From Methanobacteriota archaeon (GTDB lineage: Archaea > Halobacteriota > Methanosarcinia > Methanosarcinales > Methanoperedenaceae), in assembly GCA_018899795.1 (NCBI GenBank), contig JAHIHJ010000273.1:1-7681 (forward strand): a stretch of 7,681 nucleotides of DNA, given 5' to 3'. The position numbers and the translations under genes were made by a program. Position 1 is the first letter of the stretch; every line of letters starts with the position of its first letter. Positions 6,191-7,681 of this stretch are shown here, piece by piece. The notes under the pieces were generated by a model. That model ran no database searches, had not been told where the DNA came from, and worked only from the letters and a program-made list of their open reading frames with translations.

Positions 6191-6206
6191 TTCGTATATA
6201 TACGAA
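6191..6206. repeat. Perfect 16-bp palindrome
   Basis: TTCGTATATATACGAA is identical to its reverse complement. The dyad could be the binding site of a dimeric regulator, placed over the predicted start region of the transcript suggested by the TATA box at 6176-6184. Its TATATATA core could also act as a TATA box in either direction. Confidence 0.5.
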
Positions 6207-6270
6207 TTATAGTGGGCAGGACAGACTATTTTTACCACCACCACCCTCTAACCTGCCCACTACCTCCTAT
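6205..6270 (+). ncRNA. Candidate small RNA with stem-loop and anti-Shine-Dalgarno-like tail
   Basis: A perfect 11-bp inverted repeat (TAGTGGGCAGG at 6210-6220, CCTGCCCACTA at 6252-6262) encloses a 31-base loop. The loop holds an unstructured ACCACCACCACCC tract (6234-6246). Directly after the stem comes ACCTCCT (6262-6268), the sequence of the 16S rRNA 3' end that pairs with Shine-Dalgarno motifs. A TATA box stands at the right distance upstream. C-rich single-stranded segments that mask ribosome binding sites are known from archaeal and bacterial small RNAs. I see no terminator on this strand after the stem, so the 3' end is a guess, and a longer RNA would be antisense to the end of hdrB. 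Equally, the stem may belong to the hdrB 3' untranslated region on the other strand. Confidence 0.3.
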
Positions 6271-6279
6271 TGTTGAAAA

Positions 6280-7188
6280 TTATCTTCCGGGTGCATTCCT
6301 TTTCTGTATCTGTGCGATCTTCTCATCAAACCTCAGGTTAATCATTTCATTCAGGTGAAGCCCGACCTCTTCAGGGGTGAATCCGAGCGCAAGCCCGAGC
6401 AACTGGCTGTAGTGGATCACAGGCAGGCAGTGGGTCTTTCCCGCTTTCCTGAGTTTCACCTGACCTGCATCATACTGGAGATGGCAAAAGGGACATGCAT
6501 CGATAATGCAATCAACATCCGCTTTTACCATCCTGTCAAGCTTATATTCCGTCATCTTGAAAGAAGTTTCAAGCATCGCAGACCTCACACCCCCCCCTGC
6601 GCCGCAGCAGCTGGTCTTGCCTTCGTAGGGAACGCTTGCTGCGCCCGTAGCTTCAACGAGTTCGTCAAAGAAAACAGGGCATTCCGCGCTTCCCAGTTTT
6701 CTTTCCTTTGTGGGCTTGAGCAGGTGGCATCCATAATGCACAGCAGCATTTATTTCAAGAGGCTTTTCTATGGCATCTCCAATTTTCTTCACGCCAACAT
6801 CAGTATGCAGGAACTCGATAATATGCCTGACTTCTATCGTGCCCCTGTATTCCTTACCTATTTTCTTAAGGTGGGCATTCACTTCGTTCCTGAGCCCTAT
6901 GTCATTTTTCAGGATATTGTTGGCATCCATCAGCGAGCTGAAGCACCCGTTGCAGATAGTAAGAATATCTGTGCCCTTCTCTTCTGCAAGCACGAGGTTC
7001 CTTGACGCAAGAGTGAGCCATGTGGTCTTGTCGAAAGATCGGTAGACCCCGGGCGCAGGGCAGCATGCAGCCTCTTTAAGGTAGCTGAATTTTATCCCGA
7101 GCCTTTTCAGGACAAGGATAGTGGCTTTTTCAATCCCCGGATAACGGTTGGGGATAAGGCATCCTGTGAAAAGGGATAGTGCCTTCAT
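6280..7188 (-). CDS. hdrB: Heterodisulfide reductase subunit B (HdrB)
   Basis: This 302-residue cytosolic protein has the two CCG domains that bind the noncubane [4Fe-4S] clusters where CoM-S-S-CoB (or a related disulfide) is reduced. The first set is C10, C42-C43 and C79-x2-C82; the second is C154, C194-C195 and C232-x2-C235. Both match CX31-39CCX35-36CXXC exactly. Length is normal for HdrB, and no cysteine is missing. The ATG at 7188-7186 overlaps the hdrC stop as ATGA, which indicates translational coupling and an hdrC-hdrB operon. No hdrA, hdrD or partner hydrogenase gene is visible, so whether this pair works with a flavin-bearing HdrA elsewhere cannot be told from here. Its end faces the octaheme cytochrome gene across a 156-base gap. 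Confidence 0.93.
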   Translation of the reverse strand: MKALSLFTGCLIPNRYPGIEKATILVLKRLGIKFSYLKEAACCPAPGVYRSFDKTTWLTLASRNLVLAEEKGTDILTICNGCFSSLMDANNILKNDIGLRNEVNAHLKKIGKEYRGTIEVRHIIEFLHTDVGVKKIGDAIEKPLEINAAVHYGCHLLKPTKERKLGSAECPVFFDELVEATGAASVPYEGKTSCCGAGGGVRSAMLETSFKMTEYKLDRMVKADVDCIIDACPFCHLQYDAGQVKLRKAGKTHCLPVIHYSQLLGLALGFTPEEVGLHLNEMINLRFDEKIAQIQKRNAPGR

Positions 7189-7567
7189 CTTTTTACCAGC
7201 TCGTCGAACCCGGTTGATCTGAGAAGTACTTTGACTTCCTTGCGGGCTTTTTTCCAGGAAGCTTCATCTGTCCTGAGCTTGAGTTTCTTCCTGATATCAA
7301 GGTGTTTATCATCAAGCGGAATGGATTGCCCTGTTTTGATAAGGAAATTGCATACTTTCCTGTGGGCTGGAAGTATCTTTCCTTTTTTCACAGCCTCACT
7401 CCTTAGTGTGAGCACTGCATCAGTGACCTTTATGCCGCGGGGACAGCGCTCCTGGCAGTTGTAGCATGTGGTGCACATCCAGAGTTCAGGCTGGTGTATT
7501 TTCCTGAAGGGCAGCTCGCATGGCATGTGCCGCACTGGAAACAGGTGAGGATATCGGTGTTTTTCAT
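7185..7567 (-). pseudogene. hdrC: Heterodisulfide reductase subunit C (HdrC) with internal deletion and frameshift
   Basis: HdrC carries electrons through two [4Fe-4S] clusters to HdrB. Both cluster motifs are present but in different frames. The first, CFQCGTCHASCP, is in a frame beginning at ATG 7567 (MKNTDILT), which stops at 7430. The second, MCTTCYNCQERCPRG, is in the frame that runs to 7185. The frames meet around 7484-7503. The first frame there reads CPSGKYTSLN, the normal continuation of the family; the second reads HQPELWMCTTC, also normal. Known HdrC proteins have roughly 30 residues between CP and W, whereas here fewer than ten would remain, so about 20 codons plus an extra base appear to be missing. 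An open frame from GTG 7535 alone would lack the first cluster. This may be a true deletion or an assembly collapse. The stop overlaps hdrB as ATGA. Confidence 0.8.
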
Positions 7568-7589
7568 TGGATTAAATATGGGGAAACTA

Positions 7590-7597
7590 ATATTTAA
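7590..7597 (-). promoter_or_regulatory. TATA box of the hdrCB operon
   Basis: The minus strand reads TTAAATAT. A start about 25 bases downstream would be near 7569, two bases from the hdrC ATG at 7567. No Shine-Dalgarno motif precedes that ATG, so hdrC is probably leaderless and the first gene of its operon. An inverted repeat, CGGTTC at 7618-7623 and GAACCG at 7651-7656, lies upstream of the box and could be an activator or repressor site. Confidence 0.45.
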
Positions 7598-7681
7598 GGA
7601 TTTAAGAGAAATGGGGGCGGTTCGATTGGTTTTGGTAATTATACTGATTTGAACCGGTCACAGAAAAATCAAACCCTGAAC

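Noticed and set aside
6207..6260. A 17-residue minus-strand frame from GTG after AGGAGGT
   Set aside because: The ribosome binding motif is only one base from the GTG, and most of the frame is just the two arms of the inverted repeat.
7618..7660. tRNA-like GGTTCGAT segment
   Set aside because: No acceptor, D or anticodon stems can be built around it; only a fragment resembles a T arm.

Overview
The window reads as archaeal, most likely a menaquinone-using anaerobic methane-oxidising archaeon of the Ca. Methanoperedens (ANME-2d) type. Archaeoglobales are the main alternative. The reasons are heterodisulfide reductase subunits HdrC and HdrB, a UbiD/UbiA pair that looks like the late futalosine menaquinone enzymes, a GPN-loop GTPase of archaeal size, archaeal TATA boxes with apparently leaderless genes, and an eight-heme cytochrome c ending in a PGF-CTERM archaeosortase signal. 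The assignment comes from reading the sequence and recalling the families; no database was searched.

Layout. At the left edge (1-105) two divergent promoters serve a gene leaving the window on the minus strand and, on the plus strand, a small CxxC/HxxC protein (106-354) that overlaps mqnL-like ubiD (354-1799) by one base. A 127-base AT-rich gap follows. A minus-strand GPN-loop GTPase (2690-1927) comes next, with its reading frame broken near 2515-2530. It is divergent from a plus-strand UbiA prenyltransferase, probably mqnP (2735-3628). Converging on mqnP with only 5 bases between is a minus-strand pair: a MacroD-type macro-domain protein (4750-4187) and an unknown zinc-ribbon-like protein (4101-3634), whose upstream part appears to be cut off by an in-frame TGA. 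The octaheme cytochrome (4894-6123) lies divergent to the macro gene. It has a TATA box, a leader hairpin, a strong ribosome binding site and a hairpin/T-tract terminator that starts inside its last codons. The minus-strand pair hdrC (7567-7185, broken) and hdrB (7188-6280), joined by an ATGA overlap, converges on it.

Function. MqnL-like and MqnP-like proteins would decarboxylate and prenylate menaquinone precursors. The cytochrome is probably an exported, lipid-anchored electron carrier or redox enzyme on the outer face of the cell. HdrCB would handle CoM-S-S-CoB or a related disulfide in the cytoplasm. Together they fit anaerobic respiration that moves electrons from methane or C1 oxidation through quinone to extracellular cytochromes.

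Most worth a second look are the 156-base gap between the cytochrome and hdrB, which holds a promoter-like TATA box, a perfect 16-bp palindrome, a perfect 11-bp stem-loop and an anti-Shine-Dalgarno-like tail and may encode a small RNA; the internal deletion with frameshift in hdrC; the frameshift in the GTPase; and the histidine count of the octaheme cytochrome, which leaves one heme without an obvious distal ligand.
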